30,776 bases of DNA from Flavobacteriales bacterium UBA5933 (GTDB lineage Bacteria; Bacteroidota; Bacteroidia; Flavobacteriales; Weeksellaceae): contig DJDD01000172.1 in assembly GCA_002430925.1 (NCBI GenBank), positions 1 through 30,776 of the forward strand. Direction: 5' to 3'. Of the stretch, positions 13,657 to 21,767 are shown piece after piece. Below the pieces are notes generated by a model that worked only from the letters and a program-made list of their open reading frames with translations, was not told the origin of the DNA and ran no database searches. Each line of letters opens with the position of its first letter. Position 1 is the first letter of the stretch. A program made the translations under genes and the position numbers.

Positions 13657-16600
13657 TTAAACTATTTGAGTTTGTTCTTGAGATTCTTCTTTTTGTGCAT
13701 TTGGTAATTCACCTTTAAATAAGAAAGAAACAATTTCTTTATTTACTGTATCCAACATTCTTTGGAAAATAAGGAAAGATTCTTGTTTGTAAATTACTAA
13801 AGGATCTTTTTGCTCGTAAACTGCATTTTGTGATGTTTTACGTAAATCATCAACATCACGTAAATGTTCTTTCCAGTTATCATCAATTAAGTTTAAAACA
13901 ACTGATTTTTCAAAATCTTTAATCAATGTTTTTCCTTGAGATTCATAAGCTTGTTTTAAATCACAAACAACTGTCATTTGACGAATACCATCTGTAAATG
14001 GAACTTGTATGCGAGAGAACATATGTCCTTGATTTTCGAAAACATTAGAAATTACAGGGAAAGCAGTTTCAGCAACATGTTTTGTACGAGCTTTATAATC
14101 AGTTATAGCAGATTGATATGTAATTTCTGTTAAATCTTTTATAGATTTAGATCTAAATTCATCTTCTGTAACAGGAGAACCCATTGTAAAGAAATTAATT
14201 AAATCTAACTCATATTGAGCAAAATCTTCAAAATCTTTATTTGATTTTACTACAGATGCAGCAACATCAAAAATCATGTTTGCGATATCAACTTCTAATC
14301 TTTCTCCGAATAAAGCATTATGACGACGTTTGTAAATAACTTCACGTTGTTTGTTCATTACATCATCATATTCTAATAAACGTTTACGGATACCAAAGTT
14401 ATTTTCTTCAACTTTTTTCTGTGCACGTTCAATAGATTTAGTAATCATAGAGTGTTCAATTACATCACCATCTTTATGTCCCATACGGTCCATTAATTTA
14501 GCAATTCTTTCTGAACCGAATAAACGCATTAAACTATCCTCTAAAGAAACAAAGAACTGAGAAGAACCTGGATCTCCTTGACGACCAGCACGACCACGTA
14601 ACTGACGGTCTACACGACGAGAATCATGACGTTCTGTACCAATAATTGCTAATCCACCGTATTCTTTAACTTCTTTTGTTAATTTAATATCGGTACCACG
14701 ACCAGCCATATTTGTAGCAATTGTTACAGCTCCTGGTTTACCAGCTTCTGTTACAATATCAGCTTCTTTTTTGTGTAATTTTGCATTTAATACATTGTGA
14801 TTAATACCACGTAATTTTAATGCTTTAGATAAAATTTCTGAAATCTCTACACTTGTTGTACCAACTAATACTGGACGTTTATCTTCTTGAGATAATTTTG
14901 TAATCTCTTCGATTACTGCTTTATATTTTTCACGATTTGTTTTGAAAACAACATCGTTTTTATCGTTACGTAAAATTGGTCTGTTTGTAGGAATAGAAAC
15001 AACATCTAATTTATAAATTTCCCAAAACTCACCCGCTTCTGTTTCTGCAGTACCAGTCATACCAGCTAACTTATTGTACATACGGAAATAGTTTTGTAAA
15101 GTAATTGTAGCAAATGTTTGTGTAGCTGCTTCAATTTTTACATTTTCTTTCGCTTCAATCGCTTGGTGTAAACCGTCAGAATAACGACGACCATCCATAA
15201 TACGACCTGTAGATTCATCTACAATTTTTACTTCTCCATCAACAACAACATACTCAATATCTTTTTCAAATAAAGTATATGCTTTTAATAATTGACTTAA
15301 AGTATGAATACGTTCAGATTTTATAGAAAATTCACGGAAAAATTCTTCTTTCATTTGAAGAATTTCTTCTTTATCTTTTCCTGAATTTTCTATTGCTCCA
15401 ATATTTGTTGAAACATCAGGTAAAACGAAGAAATTTTCATCCTCCATTCCTTTAGATAAATATTCAATTCCTTTATCTGTTAAATCTGATTGATTTTGTT
15501 TTTCATCAATAACAAAGTATAAATGCTCATCAACTTTTGGCATTTCTCTGTTATTATCTTGAATAAAATGAGCTTCTGTTTTTTGTAATTGAGCACGAAT
15601 CCCATCTTGTGACAAGAATTTAATTAATGGCTTATATTTTGGTAAACCACGGTAAACTTGGAACAATTTGAACCCAGCTTCTTTTAAATCTCCTTGCTTA
15701 AATAATGTTTTAGCTTCATTTAAAGTTTTACCTAATAAATCTTTTTGTAAAGAATACAAACGATCGATTTTTGGTCTTAAAACATCAAACTCATGACGAT
15801 CTCCTTGAGGAACTGGTCCAGAAATAATTAATGGTGTACGAGCATCATCAATTAATACAGAATCGACCTCATCGACAATAGCAAAATTTAATTCTCTTTG
15901 TACTAATGCATCTGGCTCATTAGCCATATTATCACGTAAATAATCGAAACCAAATTCGTTATTTGTTCCATAAACAATATCAGAAGCATAAGCTGCTCTA
16001 CGTCCAGGAGAGTTTGGTTGATGATTATCAATACAATCAACTGCTAATCCATGGAATGAGAAAACTGGTCTCATCCATGCCATATCACGTTTTGCTAAGT
16101 AATCATTAACTGTTACTAAGTGTACACCACGACCAGTTAAAGCATTTAAATAGATTGGTAAAGTAGCAACCAATGTTTTTCCTTCCCCTGTTTGCATCTC
16201 AGCAATTCTACCTAAATGTAATGCAGAACCTCCGATAAACTGAACATCGTAATGAGACATATCCCAAGTTACTTGACGACCAGCTGCATCCCAAGAGTTT
16301 TTCCAAACTGCTGTATTTTCATCTTTCAATGAAACGAAATCATGACCACGATTCACTAATTCTCTATCAAAATCAGAAGCTGTAACTTCTAAAGTTTCAT
16401 TTTCAGTAAAACGCTTTCCTGTTTCTCTCATTACAGCAAAAGCTTCAGGTAAAATTTCTAATAAAATTTTCTCTTCAACTTCGTAAGCTTGTTTATTTAA
16501 CTTATCGATTTTAACATATAATTCTTCTTTTACAGTAAAATCTTCTGCTTCTTCAACTTCTTTTTTTAGTTCTTCAATTTGAGATTTAAACTCTTTTGTA

Positions 16601-16776
16601 GCTTCTGATAATTTAAGTTTAAATTCAGAAGTTTTATCTCTTAATTGATCAATTGTTAATGAACCAAGCGATTGACCAGCTATATTAGCTGCGTCAACAT
16701 ATTTTTGTAATTCTTTTACATCTTTAGCGTTTTTATCTCCTAAAAACCCTTGTAAAATTTTCGTTAAAATGTTCAT
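13657..16776 (-). CDS. secA: Protein translocase ATPase SecA
   Basis: 1039 residues, within the long range usual for Bacteroidota SecA. The motor is complete: Walker A MQTGEGKT (194-201), Walker B with VDEVDSVLIDDARTPLI (D302-E303), the second helicase domain with VGTTSVEISE and TNMAGRGTDI, and the arginine-finger region RQLRGRAGRQGDPGSSQFF. The helical scaffold and wing domain follow (MDRMGHKDGDVIEH, RKRLLEYDDVMNKQR), then DDNWKEHLRDVDDLR. The C-terminus (QKEESQEQTQIV) has no Cys-rich zinc motif, so SecB or ribosome binding through it is unlikely. SecA drives export of signal-peptide proteins through SecYEG, including cargo later passed to T9SS. Confidence 0.99.
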   Translation of the reverse strand: MNILTKILQGFLGDKNAKDVKELQKYVDAANIAGQSLGSLTIDQLRDKTSEFKLKLSEATKEFKSQIEELKKEVEEAEDFTVKEELYVKIDKLNKQAYEVEEKILLEILPEAFAVMRETGKRFTENETLEVTASDFDRELVNRGHDFVSLKDENTAVWKNSWDAAGRQVTWDMSHYDVQFIGGSALHLGRIAEMQTGEGKTLVATLPIYLNALTGRGVHLVTVNDYLAKRDMAWMRPVFSFHGLAVDCIDNHQPNSPGRRAAYASDIVYGTNNEFGFDYLRDNMANEPDALVQRELNFAIVDEVDSVLIDDARTPLIISGPVPQGDRHEFDVLRPKIDRLYSLQKDLLGKTLNEAKTLFKQGDLKEAGFKLFQVYRGLPKYKPLIKFLSQDGIRAQLQKTEAHFIQDNNREMPKVDEHLYFVIDEKQNQSDLTDKGIEYLSKGMEDENFFVLPDVSTNIGAIENSGKDKEEILQMKEEFFREFSIKSERIHTLSQLLKAYTLFEKDIEYVVVDGEVKIVDESTGRIMDGRRYSDGLHQAIEAKENVKIEAATQTFATITLQNYFRMYNKLAGMTGTAETEAGEFWEIYKLDVVSIPTNRPILRNDKNDVVFKTNREKYKAVIEEITKLSQEDKRPVLVGTTSVEISEILSKALKLRGINHNVLNAKLHKKEADIVTEAGKPGAVTIATNMAGRGTDIKLTKEVKEYGGLAIIGTERHDSRRVDRQLRGRAGRQGDPGSSQFFVSLEDSLMRLFGSERIAKLMDRMGHKDGDVIEHSMITKSIERAQKKVEENNFGIRKRLLEYDDVMNKQREVIYKRRHNALFGERLEVDIANMIFDVAASVVKSNKDFEDFAQYELDLINFFTMGSPVTEDEFRSKSIKDLTEITYQSAITDYKARTKHVAETAFPVISNVFENQGHMFSRIQVPFTDGIRQMTVVCDLKQAYESQGKTLIKDFEKSVVLNLIDDNWKEHLRDVDDLRKTSQNAVYEQKDPLVIYKQESFLIFQRMLDTVNKEIVSFLFKGELPNAQKEESQEQTQIV

Positions 16777-16831
16777 GTTTTCTTTCGTTATTCAATAAAT
16801 TAGTAATAATGAATATATTACCAACCTAACG

Positions 16832-16839
16832 CAAATATA
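16832..16839 (-). promoter_or_regulatory. -7 box for secA
   Basis: TATATTTG on the minus strand is an exact TAnnTTTG match, 55 nt before the secA ATG. It lies between the upstream terminator and secA, so secA has its own promoter. No clear TTG at -33. Confidence 0.45.
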
Positions 16840-16873
16840 CGTTAACTATGTTATTTATTAGATTATAGAATTG

Positions 16874-16899
16874 AAAAAAGCCCCAATTCGGGCTTTTTT
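16874..16899 (-). terminator. Terminator between the DUF2795 gene and secA
   Basis: A perfect 10-bp stem (AAAAAAGCCC with GGGCTTTTTT) around a 6-nt loop, with T-runs on both strands. It separates the small upstream gene from secA. Confidence 0.85.
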
Positions 16900-16909
16900 T
16901 ATTTTATTT

Positions 16910-17131
16910 TTAGTATTCGTCCTCGTTCCAAAGAAAATCATCATCTGTAGGATAATCTGCCCAGATTTCTTCAATACTTTCGTAAGAATCCCCTTCGTCC
17001 TCAATAGATTGTAAATTTTCTACCACCTCTAATGGTGCACCAGTACGAATTGCATAATCAATTAATTCATCTTTAGTCGCTGGCCAAGGAGCATCACTTA
17101 AATAAGATGCTAATTCTAAAGTCCAATACAT
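16910..17131 (-). CDS. DUF2795 domain protein
   Basis: 73 residues, very acidic at the C-terminus (DYPTDDDFLWNEDEY). The start MYWTLELASYLSDAPWPATKDELIDYAIRTGAPLEVVENLQ is the DUF2795 domain, which fills the protein. It is a short conserved cytosolic protein of Bacteroidota and other groups; its role is unknown. It sits next to secA in the same direction, but a strong terminator separates them, so adjacency need not mean co-expression. Confidence 0.85.
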   Translation of the reverse strand: MYWTLELASYLSDAPWPATKDELIDYAIRTGAPLEVVENLQSIEDEGDSYESIEEIWADYPTDDDFLWNEDEY

Positions 17132-17298
17132 AGTTTATATATTTTATTAATTAGTAGAGATTATTACACTCTGTTATAATTCTAAATTTCGATTTTGCAA
17201 ATCAAATAATTTGCCAAAGTCAAACTGTCAGTATTTATCTTAAAAAATTTTGACTACTTTTAAATAAAAGTATTTAATTAAAATAAAATTAAAAAATT

Positions 17299-18240
17299 TT
17301 GAACACGAATATAAAAAAAATTTTTAGAATAAAATACCCTATTGTTCAAGGTGGCATGGTTTGGAATAGTGGATGGAAATTAGCTTCTGCTGTAAGTAAC
17401 GCTGGAGGACTAGGATTAATTGGTGCTGGAAGTATGCATCCTGATACATTACGTGAACATATAAAAAAATGCAAAGCAGCTACAAAACACCCTTTTGGAG
17501 TAAATGTACCTTTACTTTATCCAAATATTGAAGATATTATAAAAATTATCCTAGAAGAAAAATTAGATATTGTATTTACATCAGCAGGGAATCCAAAAAC
17601 TTGGACAGAAATATTAAAAAAAGAAAATATAACTGTTGCTCATGTTGTTAGCAGTACAAAATTTGCGTTGAAATCAGAAGAAGCTGGGGTTGATGTTGTA
17701 GTGGCAGAAGGCTTTGAAGCTGGCGGACATAATGGCAGAGAAGAAACTACGACTTTCTGTCTTATTCCTAATGTCAGAAAACATATTAGCATTCCTTTAA
17801 TTGCTGCTGGTGGAATAGCAACTGGTCAACAAATACTTGCTGCATTAAGCTTAGGTGCTGATGGAGTACAAATTGGTTCGCGATTTGCTGCTACGCAAGA
17901 ATCATCTGCCAATCAGGATTTTAAAAACTTAATTTTAGATACAAAAGAAGGTGACACTCAATTAACTTTAAAAGAATTAGCTCCTGTTCGATTAATAAAA
18001 AATCACTTTTATAACGAAGTTCTACAAAAATATTCTGATGGAGCTACACCAAATGAATTGAAAGATTTTCTTGGAAAAGGTAGAAGTAAAAAAGGAATGT
18101 TTGAAGGTGATTTGATAAACGGAGAATTAGAAATTGGTCAAGTTGCTTCTTTAATAAACTCTATACCAACAGTAGCAGAAGTCTTTGACGAACTTTTAGT
18201 TGACTTTGATGAAGCAAAAAAAAGAATGCTAAATTTTTAA
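17299..18240 (+). CDS. Nitronate monooxygenase-family FMN enzyme
   Basis: 313 residues, starting at a TTG codon (17299); the next in-frame ATG lies at residue 20, inside the conserved PIVQGGM motif, so the TTG is needed. The fold is the FMN-binding TIM barrel shared by nitronate monooxygenases and FabK: QGGMVWNSGWKLASAVSNAGGLGLIG, GVNVPL, VAEGFEAGGHNG with the likely catalytic H144, and the flavin phosphate sites AAGGIATG and GADGVQIGSRF. The family oxidises nitronates using FMN; FabK reduces enoyl-ACP. The sequence alone does not separate them fully, and no fatty-acid genes adjoin, so nitronate monooxygenase is the safer name. Confidence 0.85.
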   Translation: MNTNIKKIFRIKYPIVQGGMVWNSGWKLASAVSNAGGLGLIGAGSMHPDTLREHIKKCKAATKHPFGVNVPLLYPNIEDIIKIILEEKLDIVFTSAGNPKTWTEILKKENITVAHVVSSTKFALKSEEAGVDVVVAEGFEAGGHNGREETTTFCLIPNVRKHISIPLIAAGGIATGQQILAALSLGADGVQIGSRFAATQESSANQDFKNLILDTKEGDTQLTLKELAPVRLIKNHFYNEVLQKYSDGATPNELKDFLGKGRSKKGMFEGDLINGELEIGQVASLINSIPTVAEVFDELLVDFDEAKKRMLNF

Positions 18241-18269
18241 AAATATTACTTTTAAAAATAAAAATCCAT

Positions 18270-18312
18270 AAACAAAAAGTGTCTTATATTTAATTTCAGA
18301 CACTTTTTGTTT
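18270..18312. terminator. Bidirectional terminator with a 15-bp perfect stem
   Basis: AAACAAAAAGTGTCT (18270-18284) pairs with AGACACTTTTTGTTT (18298-18312). It lies between the convergent nitronate monooxygenase and YwbE genes. Confidence 0.85.
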
Positions 18313-18329
18313 AAAGTAAAAAAAGGGAA

Positions 18330-18536
18330 TCAATCTTCATCTTCTAAAATTTCGGCAACACGACCAATTTGTCCATCTGTTAACCGAACTTTGATTCCTC
18401 TACTATGATAAGGTGATGAGGTTAAAATATCTTTAACAATTCCTTCTGTCAATTCACCAGATCTTTGATTTTTTTTTAGAATAATATTTACCAATAAACC
18501 GGGGTAAATATCTTTTCTAGTTTTTCCATCGTTCAT
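18330..18536 (-). CDS. YwbE-family protein
   Basis: 68 residues. The motif GLLVNIILKKNQRSGELTEG, then VKDILTSSPYHSRGIKVRL and DGQIGRVAEIL defines the YwbE (DUF2196) family, small basic proteins with a beta-barrel-like pattern and no proven function. It follows the MBL-fold hydrolase by 29 nt on the same strand and is probably the last gene of that transcript. Confidence 0.88.
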   Translation of the reverse strand: MNDGKTRKDIYPGLLVNIILKKNQRSGELTEGIVKDILTSSPYHSRGIKVRLTDGQIGRVAEILEDED

Positions 18537-18565
18537 ATAATGATATATTTGGCAAAATATTTATT

Positions 18566-19465
18566 TTATATTCTGCCCTGTTCTTTTAATTTCCAATAGC
18601 GTAATAAACCATTTACCGACATAAAAGTTGGATTAGCAAATTCATAAATCTGAATTTCATCTTCAGACAAACCTTCCTCTTTATATCTTTTTATTACATA
18701 ATCTACAAAAACTGGCGTTATTTCTTCAGCAGTTAATTTATCATCATACATTGGTTTCATATAATTTGCCCAATCATCTAAAACTTTTTCTAATTGATTA
18801 AAATGTTCTTCTAAGTTATGATGAGCACCATAATGTGTTGGATAAATAGTTTTTGCATTTATTTTTCTCAACTTATTAATAGATTCTTTCCAAAGCTCAA
18901 TATTAATATCTGGAGGAGGACAAGGAGGAACAACTGGACCATTTTCTATCTTAACTCCAGCAACATCACCAGTGAAAATTACATCATCTAAAACATAAGC
19001 ATTATGATGAACGGCATGCCCAGGAGTATAAATTGTGTTAAAAACAGCATCACCAAACTCAACACTTTGACCATCTGATAACGGAACTAAAAATTCTTCA
19101 TCAATTGCTTCCATTTTCCCCCACAAACGATTCATGTCATCTCCATAAATCATTTGAGCTGAATCCCATAATTTTTGAGGATTTTTAAGATGTGGCAAAC
19201 CAATAGGATTTACAAAAACTGTCGCTCCATGTTTTGTAAACTTCCAAGCTGCCCCAGCATGATCAAAATGAATATGTGTAATTAATACGTTTTCTATATC
19301 AATCACTCTAAAACCTAAAGCTTCAATTCCTTTTTCTAAATTTTCAAAAGTAGAATATGGTCCTGGGTCTACTAAAACTGGTCCTTGCTCAGTTTCTATT
19401 AAATAAGAAGCAATTGCTTCATTACCTCCAAGAAAGTTCAAATCTATTGTATGTATTTTTAACAT
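18566..19465 (-). CDS. MBL-fold metallohydrolase
   Basis: 299 residues. The metal site of the metallo-beta-lactamase fold is complete: H64-I-H66-F-D68-H69 in THIHFDHAG, H150 in YTPGHAVHH, D167 in FTGDVAG and H211 in PTHYGAHH. An insert with PPCPPPDINIE follows the Asp. A C-terminal helical part includes VIKRYKEEGLSEDEIQ. It is cytosolic, with no signal peptide. This subgroup includes glyoxalase II-like and other hydrolases; the substrate is unknown. It is upstream of ywbE in one transcription unit, and repeat copy E lies 72 nt before its start in sense orientation. Confidence 0.87.
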   Translation of the reverse strand: MLKIHTIDLNFLGGNEAIASYLIETEQGPVLVDPGPYSTFENLEKGIEALGFRVIDIENVLITHIHFDHAGAAWKFTKHGATVFVNPIGLPHLKNPQKLWDSAQMIYGDDMNRLWGKMEAIDEEFLVPLSDGQSVEFGDAVFNTIYTPGHAVHHNAYVLDDVIFTGDVAGVKIENGPVVPPCPPPDINIELWKESINKLRKINAKTIYPTHYGAHHNLEEHFNQLEKVLDDWANYMKPMYDDKLTAEEITPVFVDYVIKRYKEEGLSEDEIQIYEFANPTFMSVNGLLRYWKLKEQGRI

Positions 19466-19500
19466 ATTTTCTGTTTTATGGTTTTATTTTATAAAGATAA

Positions 19501-19723
19501 AGCTGTTTGAACTTTTTAAAAATTATATTTATTTTTTTTGGGGCAATCCCTGCGGGACGTGCTTTTTCGCTATATCTTTTTAGATTGAGCATTTATTGGA
19601 ACTTAGTCATGAGATGCTCAATCTAAAAAGGATGTCGCTTCAATCACTATTGCAAATCACTAATCTAATAAATTATACATTAAAATTATTAATAAACATT
19701 ATTCAAAAAATAGTTTAAACAGT
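19501..19723 (-). mobile_element. MITE-like unit around structured repeat copy E
   Basis: The ends are AGCTGTTTGAACTTTTT (19501-19517) and AGTTTAAACAGT (19712-19723), inverted relatives matching those of copies A and D. On the left the homology with copy D continues through TATATTTATTTTTTTT to the core; on the right (minus strand) CTGTTTAAACTATTTTTTG resembles the left ends of A and D. The unit fills most of the gap between the MBL gene and the ATP-cone nuclease gene. Confidence 0.6.
19538..19655 (-). repeat. Structured dispersed repeat, copy E (118 nt)
   Basis: Read on the minus strand it runs from TTGCAATAGTGATTGAAG to GGGATTGCCCCAA. Outer stem: GCAAT with ATTGC. Long hairpin: a perfect 16-bp stem, TTTTTAGATTGAGCAT (19577-19592) with ATGCTCAATCTAAAAA (19614-19629). 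Small hairpin: CCC-GCA-GGG, as in copies B, although the rest of the core matches A and D, so the small hairpin has been exchanged between subfamilies. The loop holds a decayed nested module (ACTTAGTCATGAG on the plus strand). Confidence 0.88.
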
Positions 19724-19732
19724 CCTATATTA

Positions 19733-20584
19733 TTAATCTATTTTACAAGAAAAACAATCTATTTCTATCAATTCTTTTGCTTCAATTAATATTTCTTTTT
19801 TAAGCTCTTCTGAAAGATTTAGCGGATTTAAAAAAGTTGGATTATCAACCAAATCTTTAACCAAAATACAATCTTTATTTAATAAAGTCTTTTGGTTTTC
19901 TAAAGTCAAAGTTGTTAAGCAAGTAATAGGATATAAAGCTGCATTATCTACAAGATATTTTATACTCCTATTTTCTGGATAATCCCATGAAATAATCCCA
20001 ATATTATAATAATTAGCAAAATCTATACTATCGGTTGTGAGGTAAGCATTTGTTACTAAATAACCTTTTGTAGGAGTTAAATTTTTATTGAAAAATTGAT
20101 AAAAATTATTTTCCACATCCTTCATTCTAGAAAGAAAATACATTGGAGTCGTCACTGATATTTTAGCTTCCTCATCATTTCTAAATTTACACTCGCAAAA
20201 AATCAATTGTTCATCTTTCATGGCAACAACATCTATTTCATGAGTCACTGCATTACCTTGAACAGTTTGTGATGTGATAGCTTTATAACCTGCAGCTTGC
20301 ATAATACGTGAAACCCATTTTTCGAAAGTATAACCTTCTGGACCTAAATTTTTCAGTGCTTTTTTTAAACTATATCGTGCAGCATAAGAGTTTCTATATT
20401 TTTTTAAAAATTGAAAAGCATAACGATATAAATCTTTTGTAGAAATACCATCATAAATCTCTTTAGAAACTTGTTCAAAAACCTCTTCAATTTCATCATT
20501 ATTTGCACCAGATTTTGATAATGATTTTCTTAAGATTTTAGGATTATAAGTTATTAATTCACCAGAATTTTTCTTTACTAACAT
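19733..20584 (-). CDS. ATP-cone domain fused to an Mrr-type PD-(D/E)xK nuclease
   Basis: 283 residues. Residues 1-85 are an ATP-cone like that of ribonucleotide reductase or NrdR (VKKNSGELITYNPKILRKSL, ending YAARYSLKKALKNLGPEG). Residues 86-210 form a restriction-endonuclease-like domain of Mrr type: TFEKWVSRIMQAAGY with E88, HEIDVV with D118, and ECK with E131 and K133, a complete PD-(D/E)xK set. The C-terminal 70 residues are not recognised (end IDCFSCKID). No methylase or defence partner is adjacent. The ATP-cone may make activity depend on nucleotide level; that is inference. It is monocistronic between terminators. Confidence 0.87.
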   Translation of the reverse strand: MLVKKNSGELITYNPKILRKSLSKSGANNDEIEEVFEQVSKEIYDGISTKDLYRYAFQFLKKYRNSYAARYSLKKALKNLGPEGYTFEKWVSRIMQAAGYKAITSQTVQGNAVTHEIDVVAMKDEQLIFCECKFRNDEEAKISVTTPMYFLSRMKDVENNFYQFFNKNLTPTKGYLVTNAYLTTDSIDFANYYNIGIISWDYPENRSIKYLVDNAALYPITCLTTLTLENQKTLLNKDCILVKDLVDNPTFLNPLNLSEELKKEILIEAKELIEIDCFSCKID

Positions 20585-20621
20585 ATAAGATTGGTTTGTT
20601 ATAACTAATTTAAAGAATTAT

Positions 20622-20649
20622 GATTAAAAGATGTTATCTTTTTTTAATC
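20622..20649 (-). terminator. Second hairpin downstream of aroC
   Basis: GATTAAAAGAT (20622-20632) pairs with ATCTTTTTTTAATC (20636-20649), allowing a T bulge. It lies between the aroC terminator and the ATP-cone nuclease gene. Confidence 0.45.
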
Positions 20650-20656
20650 GTAGAAA

Positions 20657-20688
20657 AAAAATCTCATAAAAAAATTTATGAGATTTTT
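20657..20688 (-). terminator. Terminator of the fabH-like/aroC operon
   Basis: A perfect 14-bp stem (AAAAATCTCATAAA with TTTATGAGATTTTT) around 4 A, 4 nt after the aroC stop. Confidence 0.8.
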
Positions 20689-20692
20689 AATA

Positions 20693-21751
20693 TTATATAT
20701 TTCTTGTTCGTTGAATCAACATCATATCTGCGATTACCATTGCAGCTAAACTCTCTACAATAGGTATAGCTCTTGGTACTACACAAGGATCGTGTCTTCC
20801 TTTACCATGCATTTCTACCATTTCACCTTCTGCATTTAAAGTAGTTTGTTCCTGCATTAATGTTGCAACAGGCTTAAATGCAACTTTAAAATAAATATCC
20901 ATTCCGTTAGAAATTCCTCCTTGAATTCCTCCAGAATAGTTTGATTTAGTTGTTTTATCAAGATTAAATTGATCATTCATTTCAGAACCTTTCATAGATG
21001 TAGAAGTAAAACCTTCCCCATATTCAAATCCTTTTACAGCATTTATAGATAACATTGCTTGTCCTAAACGTGCATGTAATTTATCGAAAATAGGTTCACC
21101 TAAACCAACAGGGACATTTTGTATAACACAAGTTACTTCTCCTCCTATTGTGTCACCTTCTTTTCTGATTTGTTTGATTTTATCAATCATTTTTTCTGCC
21201 ATATCCAAATCAGGACAACGGACTGCTGTTTCTTCTATGTTAGAAAAATCCAATGAAGAATAATCATTATTTAATTTTAATTCTCCAACACCACTTACAT
21301 AAGCTGTAATATTGATTGATGGAATAATATGTTTTGCAACAGCTCCACCAACAACCCAATTTGCGGTTTCTCGAGCAGATGTTCTTCCTCCTCCTCTATG
21401 GTCGCGTACACCGTATTTAGTTTCGTATGTAAAATCTGCATGAGAAGGACGAAAAACTCCTTTTATATGGTCATAATCATGAGATTTTTGATTATCATTC
21501 GGGATAATAAACCCAATTGAAGCACCTGTTGTTTTTCCTTCAAAAATTCCTGAAAGAAATTGAACTGTATCTGGTTCTTTTCGTTGAGTTACAATTGCCG
21601 ATTGTCCTGGTTTACGACGATCTAATTGAGCTTGAATCCAATCAAAATCTAACTCTATTCCGCTTGGAACACCATCAATCACTCCTCCTATAGCTACACC
21701 ATGACTTTCGCCAAAAGTGGAAATTTTAAATAATCTTCCGAATGTATTCAC
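20693..21751 (-). CDS. aroC: Chorismate synthase
   Basis: 352 residues, normal length. It converts 5-enolpyruvylshikimate-3-phosphate to chorismate with reduced FMN, the last step of the shikimate pathway, feeding aromatic amino acids and menaquinone. Signatures: GRLFKISTFGESHGVAIGGVIDGVPSG (residues 4-30, with the catalytic His of GESHG), LDRRKPGQS (FMN and substrate binding), YGVRDHRGGGRTSARETA (second catalytic His) and GISNGMDI. It begins 16 nt after a FabH-like gene on the same strand, so they share a transcript. The start at 21751 (MNTFGRLF) is the conserved one. Confidence 0.98.
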   Translation of the reverse strand: MNTFGRLFKISTFGESHGVAIGGVIDGVPSGIELDFDWIQAQLDRRKPGQSAIVTQRKEPDTVQFLSGIFEGKTTGASIGFIIPNDNQKSHDYDHIKGVFRPSHADFTYETKYGVRDHRGGGRTSARETANWVVGGAVAKHIIPSINITAYVSGVGELKLNNDYSSLDFSNIEETAVRCPDLDMAEKMIDKIKQIRKEGDTIGGEVTCVIQNVPVGLGEPIFDKLHARLGQAMLSINAVKGFEYGEGFTSTSMKGSEMNDQFNLDKTTKSNYSGGIQGGISNGMDIYFKVAFKPVATLMQEQTTLNAEGEMVEMHGKGRHDPCVVPRAIPIVESLAAMVIADMMLIQRTRNI

Positions 21752-21767
21752 AATTTTTTTTGTTAGG

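Noticed and set aside
16910..17131. DUF2795 gene as part of a secA operon
   Set aside because: A perfect terminator with T-runs and a separate -7 box lie between them.
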